This document shows positions 1-9,773 of a DNA stretch of 64,000 bases, one piece after another (the first letter of the stretch is position 1; every line of letters starts with the position of its first letter). The notes under the pieces were generated by a model that had not been told where the DNA came from, ran no database searches, and was given only the letters and a program-made list of their open reading frames with translations. This DNA is from Oceanospirillum sediminis (GTDB taxonomy: Bacteria; Pseudomonadota; Gammaproteobacteria; Pseudomonadales; Halomonadaceae), in assembly GCF_014164585.1 (NCBI RefSeq), contig NZ_JACJFM010000024.1, positions 16,852 to 80,851 of the forward strand, written 5' to 3'. Position numbers and translations under genes: made by a program.

Positions 1-95
1 ATGGCTGTATGGGCCGCCGTAAATGGCGATACTGTATTTCATAGGTTATCTACCTGGTTAAATCGTCTGGTTCATTCTTATTTATCATAGGGCAG

Positions 96-126
96 AAACA
101 AAAACGCCCTGCTCAATGGCAGGGCG
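96..126 (-). terminator. Rho-independent terminator of the BI-1/YccA gene
   Basis: On the minus strand an 8-bp perfect stem (CGCCCTGC / GCAGGGCG) is followed by a T-rich run (TTTTTGTTT). It sits 22 bases past the stop codon of the membrane protein gene. Positions 1-95 hold nothing I can recognise. Confidence 0.85.
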
Positions 127-147
127 CTTATTCTATCGCTTGCTGGT

Positions 148-816
148 TTAGTCGTCACCCAGCGCCCCGGTCAGGTGAAGCAAGCTCATAAAGAGGTTAT
201 AGACAGACAGATACAAGCTGACTGTCGCCACGATATAGTTTTGCTGACCACCGTGAACAATCTGGCTGACTTCAAACAGGATAGCTGCACAGGCAAACAG
301 TGCAAAACCTGCTGAGATCATCAGAGACAGGCCTGCAATCTCAGTGAACATACCAACAATCATGGCACCCATCAGAATGATGAAACCTGCAAACAGGAAG
401 CCACTCAGAAAGCTGAAGTCTTTCTTCGATACCAGAGCATAACCTGTCAGAGCGAAGAAAATGGCTGCTGTGCCTGCCAGAGCTGTAAATACAGTCTGAC
501 CGCCGCCAGGAATAGACAGATAAGACGATACGACAGGGCCTATGGTCAGTCCCATAAAGCCGGTGAAAGCAAAAGCACTGACCAATCCCCAGATGCTATT
601 CTGAGTTTTGTGGGTCAGAAATAACAGGCCGTACGCGCCAATCAGGAAGACAAAAATATTCATGCGTTCCAGTCCCAGCATCATGGAACCGACAGCAGTG
701 ACGGCACTGAAACTCAGTGTCAGTGCCAGCAACATAAAGGTATTACGGATAACTTTATTAACGGGTACAACCTGAGAGTACCCTGTGCTCATCGTGTTAG
801 GTTGCTCGAAAGCCAT
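148..816 (-). CDS. Bax inhibitor-1 / YccA family membrane protein
   Basis: This encodes a 222-residue inner-membrane protein of the BI-1 family (UPF0005; YccA/YbhL group). YccA in E. coli modulates the FtsH membrane protease. Apart from a short polar N-terminus, almost the whole chain is hydrophobic and can form about seven membrane helices, as the family requires, and the length matches E. coli YccA. I chose the ATG at 816 because an AGGAGT ribosome site lies 6 bases upstream. A longer reading from 882 adds 22 residues with no ribosome site. It is a single gene with its own terminator. The family is clear, but the exact YccA role is an inference. Confidence 0.9.
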   Translation of the reverse strand: MAFEQPNTMSTGYSQVVPVNKVIRNTFMLLALTLSFSAVTAVGSMMLGLERMNIFVFLIGAYGLLFLTHKTQNSIWGLVSAFAFTGFMGLTIGPVVSSYLSIPGGGQTVFTALAGTAAIFFALTGYALVSKKDFSFLSGFLFAGFIILMGAMIVGMFTEIAGLSLMISAGFALFACAAILFEVSQIVHGGQQNYIVATVSLYLSVYNLFMSLLHLTGALGDD

Positions 817-998
817 TTCATTACTCCTGATTAATAGGGAAATATTCCTGTAGACCTGTCTGGAGCGTTTCAGTTCAGCCATCCGGTGCTATTTTTTCAT
901 TGTAGTCTATATATACCGTTTAATCTGGCGTTTCACAACGGGCTTTTCATTCTGGAAAGAAAAACAGCTAACCTGATGAAAAAACTAGAAATAAATAG

Positions 999-1026
999 TT
1001 GACGAAAAAAAATATGCTGGTAATAT
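999..1026 (+). promoter_or_regulatory. Sigma-70 promoter for tRNA-Ser
   Basis: A TTGACG -35 box (999-1004), a 16-base spacer and a TAATAT -10 box (1021-1026) put transcription start close to 1033, just before the tRNA at 1039. It is one of the best consensus promoters in the window. Confidence 0.75.
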
Positions 1027-1038
1027 ATGCACCCATCT

Positions 1039-1129
1039 GGAGGGATGGCTGAGCGGCTGAAAGCACCGGTCTTGAAAACCGGCAAGGGTTAATAGCCCTT
1101 CCAGGGTTCAAATCCCTGTCCCTCCGCCA
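1039..1129 (+). tRNA. tRNA-Ser (anticodon UGA)
   Basis: This is a 91-base class II tRNA. The acceptor stem GGAGGGA pairs with TCCCTCC, the discriminator base is G, and CCA is encoded. The anticodon loop reads CTTGAAA within the stem ending ACCGG, giving UGA, which reads UCA and related serine codons. A long variable arm (AGGGTTAATAGCCCT) and a GTTCAAATC T-loop complete it. Confidence 0.95.
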
Positions 1130-1134
1130 TTATT

Positions 1135-1169
1135 AAAAGGCGACTGCTATATAACAGTCGCCTTTTTTG
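1135..1169 (+). terminator. Rho-independent terminator after tRNA-Ser
   Basis: A 12-bp stem (AAAAGGCGACTG / CAGTCGCCTTTT) with an 8-base loop and a T run follows the tRNA by five bases. Confidence 0.9.
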
Positions 1170-1307
1170 TTTCTGCAATATAATAATCAATACTCCGCAG
1201 CGGGCCAGGTTGTATCTCTTATTGTTTGTTCCTTTCTCTCCAGGTGGGTTTAGCGTCTTTTCGTTATACTGAGGAAATAATCCTGTAAAGTTAAGAGAAG
1301 CCTCATT

Positions 1308-1958
1308 ATGTCCATGATGAAATTCGGAGTTTTATTAAATAAGCTGCGTTATTCACTGTATAGCCCCATCTATGATGTTGTGGTTTCAGCGCTTCAGAAT
1401 GCCCGCCGAAAGTCTGTTGAGCGTCTTAATATTCCGGATAACGCACGTATTCTGATCGTTGGAGCTGGTACAGGTAAGGACCTGCCTTTTCTGCCTCCCG
1501 AAGCGGATATCACTGCGACAGATATCACTCCCGCAATGCTGACCTATCTGGACAAAGAAGCAAACCGCCTGGGGCTTGATGTTGATATTATTGTGATGGA
1601 TGCATCAGAGCTGCTATTTGAAGATGAGTCCTTTGATATCGTGCTGTTACACCTGATTCTGGCTGTTGTGCCAGATCCTGAAGGTTGTATCAGAGAAGCT
1701 GCACGAGTCACTAAACCGGATGGTGTGATCTCAATTATGGATAAGTTCGTGCCGGAAGGTCAGAAAAGCAGTTTGTTGCGTCAGATGGTCAATCTGATTA
1801 CCCGAGTGTTGTTCTCTGATATCACCCGACAGGCTGAGCCTTATCTTGAACTGGCTGATCTGGAAAAAACAGATGATTGTCCTGTTTTTATGGGAGGACA
1901 GTTCCGCCATATTCAGGCCAGGAAAAGAGTCAGTGTAGAGCAAAAGCGTTTTGCCTGA
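1308..1958 (+). CDS. Class I SAM-dependent methyltransferase
   Basis: This 216-residue soluble protein has the Rossmann methyltransferase motifs in order. Motif I is VGAGTGKD at 51-58, an acidic TD pair after the second strand is near 71-72, and a post-motif segment of the form FDIVLLHLILAVVPDP is followed by EAARVTKPDG, typical of the UbiE/phosphatidylethanolamine methyltransferase-like group (Methyltransf_11). The short basic N-terminus with aromatics resembles PmtA-like lipid methyltransferases. The substrate cannot be read from sequence. It stands alone between the tRNA terminator and ppsR. An AGAGAAG site precedes the ATG. Confidence 0.85.
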   Translation: MSMMKFGVLLNKLRYSLYSPIYDVVVSALQNARRKSVERLNIPDNARILIVGAGTGKDLPFLPPEADITATDITPAMLTYLDKEANRLGLDVDIIVMDASELLFEDESFDIVLLHLILAVVPDPEGCIREAARVTKPDGVISIMDKFVPEGQKSSLLRQMVNLITRVLFSDITRQAEPYLELADLEKTDDCPVFMGGQFRHIQARKRVSVEQKRFA

Positions 1959-2050
1959 ATGTCTGTCAGGGGAATTGCTACTTATGTTGCCGTCTGTGGG
2001 AGAGGCAACCCGTTTATGATAGCGGCAACTTCCCCGATAACCGTGTTTAA

Positions 2051-2878
2051 TTATTTCGGACTGGCTCGTCGCTCTATACCGGCTTCTACCATCATGCGTG
2101 TTGATATCTCTTCAACAGAGAAATGAGTGGTGTTGATATAAGGGATGCCAAAACGCTGATACAGCAGTTCGGCCTCAGTGACTTCCTGATCGCACTGGCG
2201 AATTGAGGCGTATCGGCTGTCCGGTTTACGTTCATTTCGAATCGCAGCCAGGCGTGCCGGATCAATGGTCAGTCCGTACAGTTTATGCTTGTATTGGCGC
2301 AGTGCTTTAGGCAGTTCTCCGTAGTCAAAATCCTCTTCTGTCAGTGGATAGTTCGCTGCCCGGATACCGAATTGTAGTGCCATATACAGACAAGTCGGTG
2401 TTTTTCCGCTTCGGGATGGACCAATCAGAATGATATCCGCTGTGTCATAATGACGCGTTCTGCCTCCATCATCGTTATCTATCGCAAAATGCACGGAGTC
2501 AATGCGATCCTTATAGACCTGGTCGTCTTCTTTTATGGAATGGGACTTGCCTACACTGTACGAGGATGCAGAGCCCAGCTCTTCTTCCAGAGGGGCCAGA
2601 AAGGTTGAAAAAATATCCAGCATAAACGCATTGGCATTTTTCAGGGCTGTACGGACTGTCACATCGACAATCGTGTCGATGACCACGGGACGAATGCCGT
2701 CTAATTCTGCTACTGCATTGATCTGTGATACCAGGTGGTCAGCTTTTTCCACGGAATCGATAAAGGGTTTAATGACATACTCGAACTCAGTATGTTCAAA
2801 TTGACCCAGGAGGCTCCTGCCCAGGGCTTCCACTGTGATGCCAGTGCCATCAGAAATAAAAAAGGCGGTACGTTTCAT
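2051..2878 (-). CDS. ppsR: PEP synthase regulatory kinase/pyrophosphorylase
   Basis: This 275-residue DUF299-family protein is a bifunctional enzyme. It inactivates phosphoenolpyruvate synthase by ADP-dependent phosphorylation of an active-site threonine and reactivates it by Pi-dependent dephosphorylation. The sequence shows the diagnostic [10 protein letters not shown] start (residues 6-15) and the P-loop GPSRSGKT at 153-160. It is divergent from ppsA, its substrate, which fixes the assignment. I take the ATG at 2878 because it gives the usual MKRTAFFIS start. An in-frame ATG at 2896 would add six residues, and neither has a strong ribosome site. Confidence 0.95.
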   Translation of the reverse strand: MKRTAFFISDGTGITVEALGRSLLGQFEHTEFEYVIKPFIDSVEKADHLVSQINAVAELDGIRPVVIDTIVDVTVRTALKNANAFMLDIFSTFLAPLEEELGSASSYSVGKSHSIKEDDQVYKDRIDSVHFAIDNDDGGRTRHYDTADIILIGPSRSGKTPTCLYMALQFGIRAANYPLTEEDFDYGELPKALRQYKHKLYGLTIDPARLAAIRNERKPDSRYASIRQCDQEVTEAELLYQRFGIPYINTTHFSVEEISTRMMVEAGIERRASPK

Positions 2879-2967
2879 AATCGTCTGCAACTTCATGGTA
2901 TCATTAAAAAATTGTTACATTATTCTCAAAGAATTTGTCTGAAAAGCAAGCGCAGGGGAGAATTAAG

Positions 2968-5337
2968 TTGAACGCATACATCGCGTGGTTCGATCAACTA
3001 GGCATGCACGATGTTGAGCATGTAGGTGGTAAGAACGCTTCATTAGGCGAAATGATCAGCAATCTGGCCGGAGCAGGTGTTTCTGTTCCGGGTGGTTTTG
3101 CGACAACTGCACAGGCTTATCGTGAATTCCTTAATTACGAAGGTCTGGCTGATCGTATTAATGCTGAGTTAGCTCAGCTGGATGTGGATGATGTAAATGC
3201 ACTGACTAAAACCGGTGCTCTGATTCGTGGCTGGATTCTGGAAACGCCGTTTCCACCAGCATTTGAACAAGCCCTGGAAGAGGCTTATGCAACATTACAG
3301 AATGGAAATGAAAATCTGAAGGTAGCGGTTCGCTCTTCTGCAACCGCTGAAGATCTGCCTGATGCCTCTTTTGCAGGCCAGCAGGAAACCTTCCTGAATA
3401 TTCAGGGCCTGCAGAATATTCGTATTGCCGTTAAAGAGGTGTTTGCCTCCCTGTTTAACGATCGTGCGATTTCCTACCGTGTGCATCAGGGCTTTGATCA
3501 TGCGCTGGTTGCTCTGTCTGCGGGTATCCAGAAGATGGTTCGCAGTGAAACCGGTGCCAGCGGTGTGATGTTTACGCTGGATACCGAATCCGGTTTCCGT
3601 GATGCGGCTTTCATTACCGCGTCTTATGGTCTGGGTGAAACGGTTGTACAGGGTGCAGTTAACCCTGATGAATTCTACGTTCATAAACCAACGCTGGAAG
3701 CGGGTCGTTTTGCTGTGTTACGCCGTAATCTTGGCAGTAAAATGATCAAGATGATCTATGGTGAAGCAGCGGAAACCGGTAAGTCGGTAGAAACTGTGGA
3801 TGTTGATCCGGCAGAGCGTCGTCAGTTCTGTATCTCAGACGAAGAAGTGATGGCGCTGGCTAAACAGGCGATCATTATTGAAAATCACTACGGCCGCCCG
3901 ATGGATATCGAGTGGGCTAAAGACGGCGATGATGGCGAGCTTTACATTGTTCAGGCTCGTCCTGAAACAGTAAAAAGCCGTGACGATACCAATGTGATGG
4001 AGCGTTACCTGCTGAAAGAGCGTGGTGATGTTCTGGTTGAAGGCCGTTCAATTGGTCAGCGTATTGGTAAAGGTCCGGTACGTGTGATTCACGATACCGA
4101 TGAGATGGATCAGGTTCAGCCTGGTGATGTACTGGTCACTGACATGACAGACCCGGACTGGGAACCTGTTATGAAACGTGCTTCCGCTATTGTGACCAAC
4201 CGTGGTGGCCGTACCTGCCATGCGGCGATCATCGCCCGTGAGCTGGGTATTCCTGCGGTTGTGGGTTGTGGCGATGCGACGGATCATCTGAAAGATGAGC
4301 AGCTGGTAACAGTGTCGTGCGCCGAAGGTGATACCGGTTATATCTATGACGGTGATCTGGACTTTGAAAAGCTGACCAACAATGTTGATTCCATGCCACC
4401 TATTCCGTTCAAAATTATGATGAACGTAGGTAACCCGGATCGAGCATTCAGCTTTGCAAGCCTGCCGAATGAAGGCGTGGGTCTGGCGCGTCTGGAATTC
4501 ATTATTAACCGTATGATTGGTGTGCATCCAAAAGCTCTGATGGACTTTGATAGTCTGCCAGCGGATCTGCAGCGTAGTATCGGCAGCCGTATTGCCGGTT
4601 ACGATAGCCCGGTTGATTTCTATGTACAGAAGCTGGTTGAGGGCATCTCTACCCTGGCTGCGGCTTTCTATCCGAAGAAAGTGATTGTACGTCTGTCCGA
4701 CTTTAAGTCGAATGAATACGGTAATCTGATTGGCGGCAAGCTTTATGAGCCGGCAGAAGAAAACCCTATGCTGGGCTTCCGTGGAGCATCACGTTACATC
4801 TCTGAGTCTTTCCGCAGTTGTTTTGAGCTGGAATGCCGTGCGCTGAAGAAAGTACGTGATGAGATGGGACTGACTAACGTTGAGATCATGGTGCCATTCG
4901 TTCGTACGCTGGGCGAAGCCCGTGAAGTAATCGATCTGCTGGCGGAGAATGGTCTGAAGCGTGGTGAGAACGATCTGCGTGTGATTATGATGTGCGAGCT
5001 GCCGGCTAATGCTCTACTGGCAGATCAGTTCCTGGATTACTTTGATGGCTTCTCGATTGGTTCGAATGACCTGACTCAGCTGACTCTGGGACTGGATCGT
5101 GACTCTGGCATCGTGGCCCATCTGTTTGATGAGCGTAACCCGGCGGTTAAGGCTCTGCTGCATATGGCGATCAGTGCTTGTAAGAAAGCCAACAAGTATG
5201 TTGGGATCTGTGGCCAGGGGCCATCGGATCATCCGGATCTGGCCAAATGGCTGATGGAAGAGGGCATTGACAGCGTATCTCTGAACCCGGACGCGGTGAT
5301 GGAAACCTGGTTTATGCTGGCTGAGAAAAACGATTAA
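2968..5337 (+). CDS. ppsA: Phosphoenolpyruvate synthase
   Basis: This enzyme converts pyruvate, ATP and water to PEP, AMP and phosphate, the entry step of gluconeogenesis from three-carbon acids. At 789 residues it is close to E. coli PpsA (792). It has the N-terminal ATP-grasp-like nucleotide domain ([11 protein letters not shown] near residue 20), the swivelling phosphohistidine domain with catalytic His418 in a GGRTCHAAI motif (E. coli His421), and the C-terminal PEP-binding barrel ending in [11 protein letters not shown]. The start is a TTG at 2968 with a GGGGAG site 7 bases upstream. An ATG reading from 2935 adds 11 non-conserved residues and covers that ribosome site. Confidence 0.96.
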   Translation: MNAYIAWFDQLGMHDVEHVGGKNASLGEMISNLAGAGVSVPGGFATTAQAYREFLNYEGLADRINAELAQLDVDDVNALTKTGALIRGWILETPFPPAFEQALEEAYATLQNGNENLKVAVRSSATAEDLPDASFAGQQETFLNIQGLQNIRIAVKEVFASLFNDRAISYRVHQGFDHALVALSAGIQKMVRSETGASGVMFTLDTESGFRDAAFITASYGLGETVVQGAVNPDEFYVHKPTLEAGRFAVLRRNLGSKMIKMIYGEAAETGKSVETVDVDPAERRQFCISDEEVMALAKQAIIIENHYGRPMDIEWAKDGDDGELYIVQARPETVKSRDDTNVMERYLLKERGDVLVEGRSIGQRIGKGPVRVIHDTDEMDQVQPGDVLVTDMTDPDWEPVMKRASAIVTNRGGRTCHAAIIARELGIPAVVGCGDATDHLKDEQLVTVSCAEGDTGYIYDGDLDFEKLTNNVDSMPPIPFKIMMNVGNPDRAFSFASLPNEGVGLARLEFIINRMIGVHPKALMDFDSLPADLQRSIGSRIAGYDSPVDFYVQKLVEGISTLAAAFYPKKVIVRLSDFKSNEYGNLIGGKLYEPAEENPMLGFRGASRYISESFRSCFELECRALKKVRDEMGLTNVEIMVPFVRTLGEAREVIDLLAENGLKRGENDLRVIMMCELPANALLADQFLDYFDGFSIGSNDLTQLTLGLDRDSGIVAHLFDERNPAVKALLHMAISACKKANKYVGICGQGPSDHPDLAKWLMEEGIDSVSLNPDAVMETWFMLAEKND

Positions 5338-5425
5338 TCCTGTTCAGTGATTTAATCCGTTTTATGCGCTGATCTGGATAGATCTGGTTTTAGCCACTAT
5401 TCAGATCAGAGCCAGCAAAACAATG

Positions 5426-5463
5426 AAGCCAGCGGTATGCGTATTAATGCCGCTGGCTTTTTT
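5426..5463 (+). terminator. Rho-independent terminator of ppsA
   Basis: A 10-bp perfect stem (AAGCCAGCGG / CCGCTGGCTT) is followed by a T run, about 90 bases after the ppsA stop. Confidence 0.88.
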
Positions 5464-5536
5464 ATTGCCTGTAAATCACTATCTGTGCAAATAGAGCAAT
5501 TACCTGCGTTAAACCAGATATATGGCAAGCATAGGA

Positions 5537-6376
5537 TTATTTAAGGCCAGCCAGTAAACCTCTGGCTTTTTCGATGACCGGCAGATCGACCATCTTACCC
5601 TCAACCTCAAATACCGTATTGCCTGTTGTGTCGGCAATATCAATAACCTGCTCTGCCCAGGCTATAAGGGTCTGATTGGGCTGATAGATGCGATTCACTT
5701 CAGCAACCTGCAGAGGATGAATACAGAAAGCGGATTGAAATCCCAGTTGATAACCCAGTTGCAGCTGTCTCTGGTATTTATCCATGTCTCTGAACTCAGC
5801 CATAGAACCTGCCAGACCTATAGGCTGAATACCTGCCCCCCGTGCTGCCATGATCAGTTGCTGGCATGGGCCTGACAGAGTCTCTGGCGTATTCTGCATA
5901 CCCATCTCCAGCGCCAGATCTTCAGTACCCATACCCAGCCCTGCCAGACGCTGTGATGCTCTGGCGATCTCTCTGGCTTGATACAGGCCATCAATGGATT
6001 CGATAAAACCAATCAAGCGGGTATGGCCATGAGGCAGGCCCTTTTCCCGTTCCAGCTCAGTAATCATTTCGTCAATGAAGCGAATGCGTTCAGCACAATC
6101 GGTCTTGGGGATAATAATGGCCCGAATTTCTGAGCATACCAGGGTTTCCAGATCCCTTACCAGCAAACGCCAGGGGCGATTAACCCGGACCCATACTTCA
6201 CTGCTTGCCAGGTACTGATTGATCAAAGCGGGAATAGCTTTCCGGGCGGTCTGTTTGTCATCCGGTGCAACGGCATCCTCCAGGTCCAGTGCAATAACAT
6301 CAGCTCCGCGCTGGCTGGCTTTAGCAAGAAACTTTTCCTGGTTAGCCGGGATATAAAGAATACTTCTGGGAAACAT
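5537..6376 (-). CDS. HpcH/HpaI aldolase, CitE-like CoA-ester lyase
   Basis: This 279-residue TIM-barrel protein belongs to the HpcH/HpaI aldolase/citrate lyase beta family, which cleaves or hydrolyses acyl-CoA esters such as malyl-, citramalyl- or citryl-CoA using Mg2+. The diagnostic segments are RSILYIPANQEKFLAKA at the start, the GADVIALDLEDAV metal-site strand, and VRVNR further in. No citrate lyase alpha or gamma subunit is nearby, so a stand-alone CLYBL-like or malyl-CoA-type enzyme is more likely than true citrate lyase. The ATG at 6376 has an AAGGAAG site. The longer reading from 6403 is rejected. It is divergent from the PhoX-like gene. Confidence 0.85.
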   Translation of the reverse strand: MFPRSILYIPANQEKFLAKASQRGADVIALDLEDAVAPDDKQTARKAIPALINQYLASSEVWVRVNRPWRLLVRDLETLVCSEIRAIIIPKTDCAERIRFIDEMITELEREKGLPHGHTRLIGFIESIDGLYQAREIARASQRLAGLGMGTEDLALEMGMQNTPETLSGPCQQLIMAARGAGIQPIGLAGSMAEFRDMDKYQRQLQLGYQLGFQSAFCIHPLQVAEVNRIYQPNQTLIAWAEQVIDIADTTGNTVFEVEGKMVDLPVIEKARGLLAGLK

Positions 6377-6518
6377 AGCAACTTCCTTGAAACAGGGCAT
6401 CAATTAGTCTGATGAAACCGGGATGTCACCCGGGCGTCATAACTCTGTCATCTCGCATTTGCAGCATAGTAGTGAGTTGATACATGCATTATGGCTATTT
6501 ATTTCAAAGGATTACAGT

Positions 6519-8456
6519 ATGGCTGATAAGCAGTGGGATGCGGATGAAGATAAACGCACCAGTCCGTCTAAGCACCCGGGCCTGAATGATATTCTGCAGC
6601 ATCTCTCGACAGATAATCCTGACGACGATCGTCTTCGTGATCGTTTGTTATCTGGCGATAAAAAGAAAAAGAAAAAACGTCGTAAGGATTTTGCTTTTGC
6701 AGGTTTGCCACAGGGCGTTGATGGAACGCATCATGTGGCGAAGGGTTATCGGGCTGATATTCTGATTCGCTGGGGTGATCCGGTGACACATGATGCACCG
6801 GATTTTGATCCTGACAATCAGTGCGCCTGGGCTCAGGCCCGACAGTTTGGTTACAACAATGATTTCGTGGGATTTATGCCTCTGCCCAGAGAGTCTATGA
6901 ATCCTGACTGCGGTCTGCTGGCCGTTAACCACGAATACACTTCACGCAAGCTGATGTTTCCTGAGCATAGTCGCAAAAAAGGCAAAAAAGCGGATTATGA
7001 AAAAGAGTTGTGTGAAATTGAAATGGCCGCTCATGGTATGTCGGTTATCGAGATTGAAAAGGACCGTAAAGGGCGTTGGCAGATCGTGCGCTTCAGCCCT
7101 TATAACCGCCGTATTTCACCGCTGACGACGACCATTGATATTTCGGGTCCAGCGGCAGGCCATGAGCGAATGAAGACCGGGTATGATCCCAAAGGTCGTC
7201 ATGTCATCGGTACTCTGAATAACTGTGCCGGTGGCGTTACCCCCTGGGGTACGGTGCTGACAGCAGAGGAAAACTTTAACGGCTACTTCTGGGGAGCGAA
7301 AAAAGATCATCCGGAAAAAGCGAAACTGAAGCGTTATGGCGTTCCGGGTAAGTGGTTTGAATGGGGTAAACACTTCAGTCGCTTTAATATCGAAAAAGAG
7401 CCTTATGAACCTAATCGATTTGGCTGGCTGGTGGAAGTTGATCCTTATGATCCTTATGCCCGCCCGGTAAAGCGTACCGCTCTGGGTCGCTTTAAGCATG
7501 AAGGTGCAGCCATTGTACTCAATGTTGATGACAGGGTTGTGATTTACTCAGCAGATGACCAGAGTGGTGAATACCTGTACAAGTTTGTTTCAGACGATAA
7601 ATTTGATGCAACGGATCGTCGGGGCAATTTCTCTTTGCTGGATAAAGGAACTCTGTATGTTGCCCGTTTCGAACAATCCGGCGCAGTGAGCTGGTTACCT
7701 CTGGTTTACGGTCAGGGAGTATTAACTGAGGAGAATGGTTTTAACAGTCAGGCTGATGTAGTGATTGATGCTCGTCTGGCCGCCGATAAGCTGGGAGCTA
7801 CAGCACTGGATCGCCCTGAAGACGTTATTATAAACCAGAAAAATGGAGCTGTTTACGTCATACTGTTGGGGGAATCCGGGCATTCAGATGATGCACTGGA
7901 TGGCCGTATTCTTGAAATCACTGTTAGTAAACATGATCATGCCGCTGTTGAATCCGCCTGGGATATTCTACTGCATACTGATGGCATTAATCCGGCAGAG
8001 GATAGTAACACTGGCACGGATGATGGTGCAGCAGCAACGTCAGCGCATTCTGGTATGCAGGAAGACTGGTTAATTGCCCCGGATAATGGTGCGGTCGATA
8101 ATCAGGGGCGATTATGGGTGACGACTGACCAGGGTGAAAACTGGGGGCAGTCCGGTTCTGCAGATGGTATCTGGGCGGTAGAAACCCGTGGTAAACATCG
8201 GGGCGCTGCTCGTATGTTCTTCAGGGTGCCTGTCGGCGCTGAAATGGCCAGCCCGACCTTTACGCCAGATGATAAAACCATGTTTATTTCGGTGCAGCAT
8301 CCGGGCTCAGATGGCTCGAAACAGTATCCTGATTTTGCCCGTGAGTCCACCTTCTCTGACCCATTAACCCGCTGGCCGGATTTCCGTTCTGATACGCCTC
8401 CAAGACCTTCTCTGGTGGTTATCAGTAAGAAGGATGGCGGTGTGGTTGGCAGCTGA
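6519..8456 (+). CDS. PhoX-family (DUF839) protein without an export signal
   Basis: This 645-residue protein of the PhoX/DUF839 family resembles calcium- and iron-dependent alkaline phosphatases that are normally Tat-exported. Conserved blocks are GLLAVNHEY (His138, Glu139), NNCAGGVTPWGTVLTAEEN, the ALGRFKHEG block, DRPEDV and a late SVQHPG. The N-terminus is polar and charged, with a lysine/arginine run near residues 47-54, and has no twin-arginine motif or hydrophobic stretch. The ATG at 6519 has an AAGGA site. The reading from 6423 adds no credible signal either. A second, exported paralogue lies at 16.5-18.5 kb. Activity is inferred from family only. Confidence 0.88.
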   Translation: MADKQWDADEDKRTSPSKHPGLNDILQHLSTDNPDDDRLRDRLLSGDKKKKKKRRKDFAFAGLPQGVDGTHHVAKGYRADILIRWGDPVTHDAPDFDPDNQCAWAQARQFGYNNDFVGFMPLPRESMNPDCGLLAVNHEYTSRKLMFPEHSRKKGKKADYEKELCEIEMAAHGMSVIEIEKDRKGRWQIVRFSPYNRRISPLTTTIDISGPAAGHERMKTGYDPKGRHVIGTLNNCAGGVTPWGTVLTAEENFNGYFWGAKKDHPEKAKLKRYGVPGKWFEWGKHFSRFNIEKEPYEPNRFGWLVEVDPYDPYARPVKRTALGRFKHEGAAIVLNVDDRVVIYSADDQSGEYLYKFVSDDKFDATDRRGNFSLLDKGTLYVARFEQSGAVSWLPLVYGQGVLTEENGFNSQADVVIDARLAADKLGATALDRPEDVIINQKNGAVYVILLGESGHSDDALDGRILEITVSKHDHAAVESAWDILLHTDGINPAEDSNTGTDDGAAATSAHSGMQEDWLIAPDNGAVDNQGRLWVTTDQGENWGQSGSADGIWAVETRGKHRGAARMFFRVPVGAEMASPTFTPDDKTMFISVQHPGSDGSKQYPDFARESTFSDPLTRWPDFRSDTPPRPSLVVISKKDGGVVGS

Positions 8457-8476
8457 CGTATTGCGCGGGTAAACAC

Positions 8477-8507
8477 TGTATATTCCGGCACAATGCCGGA
8501 ATATACA
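8477..8507. terminator. Perfect 14-bp hairpin between convergent genes
   Basis: TGTATATTCCGGCA and its exact complement flank a 3-base loop, between the PhoX-like gene and the convergent hydrolase gene. There is no T run on either strand, so it may act as a bidirectional barrier or RNA 3'-end stabiliser rather than a classical terminator. Confidence 0.55.
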
Positions 8508-8546
8508 GAAACTCCGGAGCGTCACTATGATCCAAATCTGACAGCT

Positions 8547-9068
8547 TTACTGGCTGACCCTGTTCAGAAAAGACCTGAAATCTTCTTCTATAATATCCAG
8601 GCTATCACTGAGCCTGTGATCATCAGCGAGCAGGTGTATTGGTGTGTCTGTTTTCTGTGCTGCTTCATTGCTATGACTCCAGGGAATAACGCCATCGAAT
8701 AGACCATGAATGATGAAACGCTCTCTGGCATTCATTTCAGGCCATTGCGATGGGTAGTTCTCCATCCCCAGAGCCGGTGCCATCAGAAATAATCCGGCAG
8801 CCGGATGGTATTGCGTTGCCCGAGCAGCGATATAGCCTCCCATACTTGAGCCTGTCAGAATGAGTTCTTTCTCAGGTATCCGGGTCTCGCTAAGATATGT
8901 CCGCAGCATCTGAAGCCTGGATTCGGGGTCATCCGGGTTATCTGCCGTCAGGTAGTTCAGTGCTGAATATTCATAGCCCAGTTGATGGGCGATACCTGAT
9001 AGCAGACGACCTTTATTACCCCAGGGGCCACTTTCCTTGCCATGAATAAAACAGATATGCAAAGGCAT
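8547..9068 (-). CDS. Small alpha/beta-hydrolase (YqiA/RBBP9-like)
   Basis: This 173-residue compact alpha/beta-hydrolase opens with an ICFIHGKESGP oxyanion-hole strand. The nucleophile elbow is GSSMG (Ser75), and the catalytic acid and base are best assigned to Asp125 in LFDGVIP and His151 in DDHRL. It has no cap domain or signal peptide, so it is probably a cytoplasmic esterase of unknown substrate. It is downstream of the acyltransferase gene on the same strand, with a 33-base gap that could make them an operon. The reading on the other strand at 8493-8702 is its shadow. Confidence 0.85.
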   Translation of the reverse strand: MPLHICFIHGKESGPWGNKGRLLSGIAHQLGYEYSALNYLTADNPDDPESRLQMLRTYLSETRIPEKELILTGSSMGGYIAARATQYHPAAGLFLMAPALGMENYPSQWPEMNARERFIIHGLFDGVIPWSHSNEAAQKTDTPIHLLADDHRLSDSLDIIEEDFRSFLNRVSQ

Positions 9069-9101
9069 GATATTCTCCTGCTGCCAGTGTATTGGCCTGA
9101 G

Positions 9102-9773
9102 TTAGTTGTCTATACCCGTTAATGATCGGGTATAGCCTTCAGGTTTGTTCCTTCTGTCTCCGATAATACGAGCAGGATTTCCTGCAACGATGGCATAGTC
9201 TGGCACATCCTGAGTGACCATGCTGTTCATGCCTATCACAGCATGATCACCAATAAGGATGCCATCCCGTATTCCTGTGCCTGCACCAATCCATACATCC
9301 CGCCCAATTTCGATACCATCAGAGGTATTGGCTTGCTGATAGATTGGTTGAGTGGGCGACATACCGTGATTGAAGGCAAAGATCCGGCATTGATTTGCTA
9401 TACGGGTCTGATCTCCGATTCTGATACCCGCTTTACCGCCATCAAGAGAACAACTGTGATTGATAGCCACTTCATTGCCTATTGTCACTGGCCCATGAAT
9501 AAAGGTGTGAGCGGCAACAAATGACTGATTCCCCAGACTGACCGGACGTCCTGGCTCTGCAAAAATGGCGCACTCTGGTGAGATAAAGCAGTGCTCTCCG
9601 ATATGGACTGTTTCAAGTTCCTGAAGCGTTTGCTGGATTTCAGTTTGCCAGGGACCAGCCCAGCGCATATGCTTAGTTTTAAGGCGATAATAAAGCCAGG
9701 GCATCCAGCTAAGACGTTTTTTGTGCTGCTCTGTGTATCGAGCCCGGATATCCGAAGAAGTATCAGAGGTCAT
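9102..9773 (-). CDS. Left-handed beta-helix (hexapeptide) acyltransferase
   Basis: This 223-residue protein is built from imperfect hexapeptide repeats (for example [47 protein letters not shown]) and ends in the family signature ...[16 protein letters not shown]. This places it with the WbbJ/Maa/CysE-like O-acetyltransferases, which use acetyl- or other acyl-CoA as trimers. The catalytic histidine is probably in FAFNHGMSP. The first ~45 residues are basic and unrelated to the helix. The acceptor is unknown, and no polysaccharide genes are adjacent. Confidence 0.85.
   Translation of the reverse strand: MTSDTSSDIRARYTEQHKKRLSWMPWLYYRLKTKHMRWAGPWQTEIQQTLQELETVHIGEHCFISPECAIFAEPGRPVSLGNQSFVAAHTFIHGPVTIGNEVAINHSCSLDGGKAGIRIGDQTRIANQCRIFAFNHGMSPTQPIYQQANTSDGIEIGRDVWIGAGTGIRDGILIGDHAVIGMNSMVTQDVPDYAIVAGNPARIIGDRRNKPEGYTRSLTGIDN

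Noticed and set aside
5537..6376. Citrate lyase beta subunit
   Set aside because: No alpha, gamma or accessory citrate lyase genes are nearby, so only a CitE-like lyase is called.
8493..8702. 69-codon plus-strand frame beginning in the hairpin after the PhoX-like gene
   Set aside because: It lies mostly antisense to the alpha/beta-hydrolase, whose catalytic motifs are complete.
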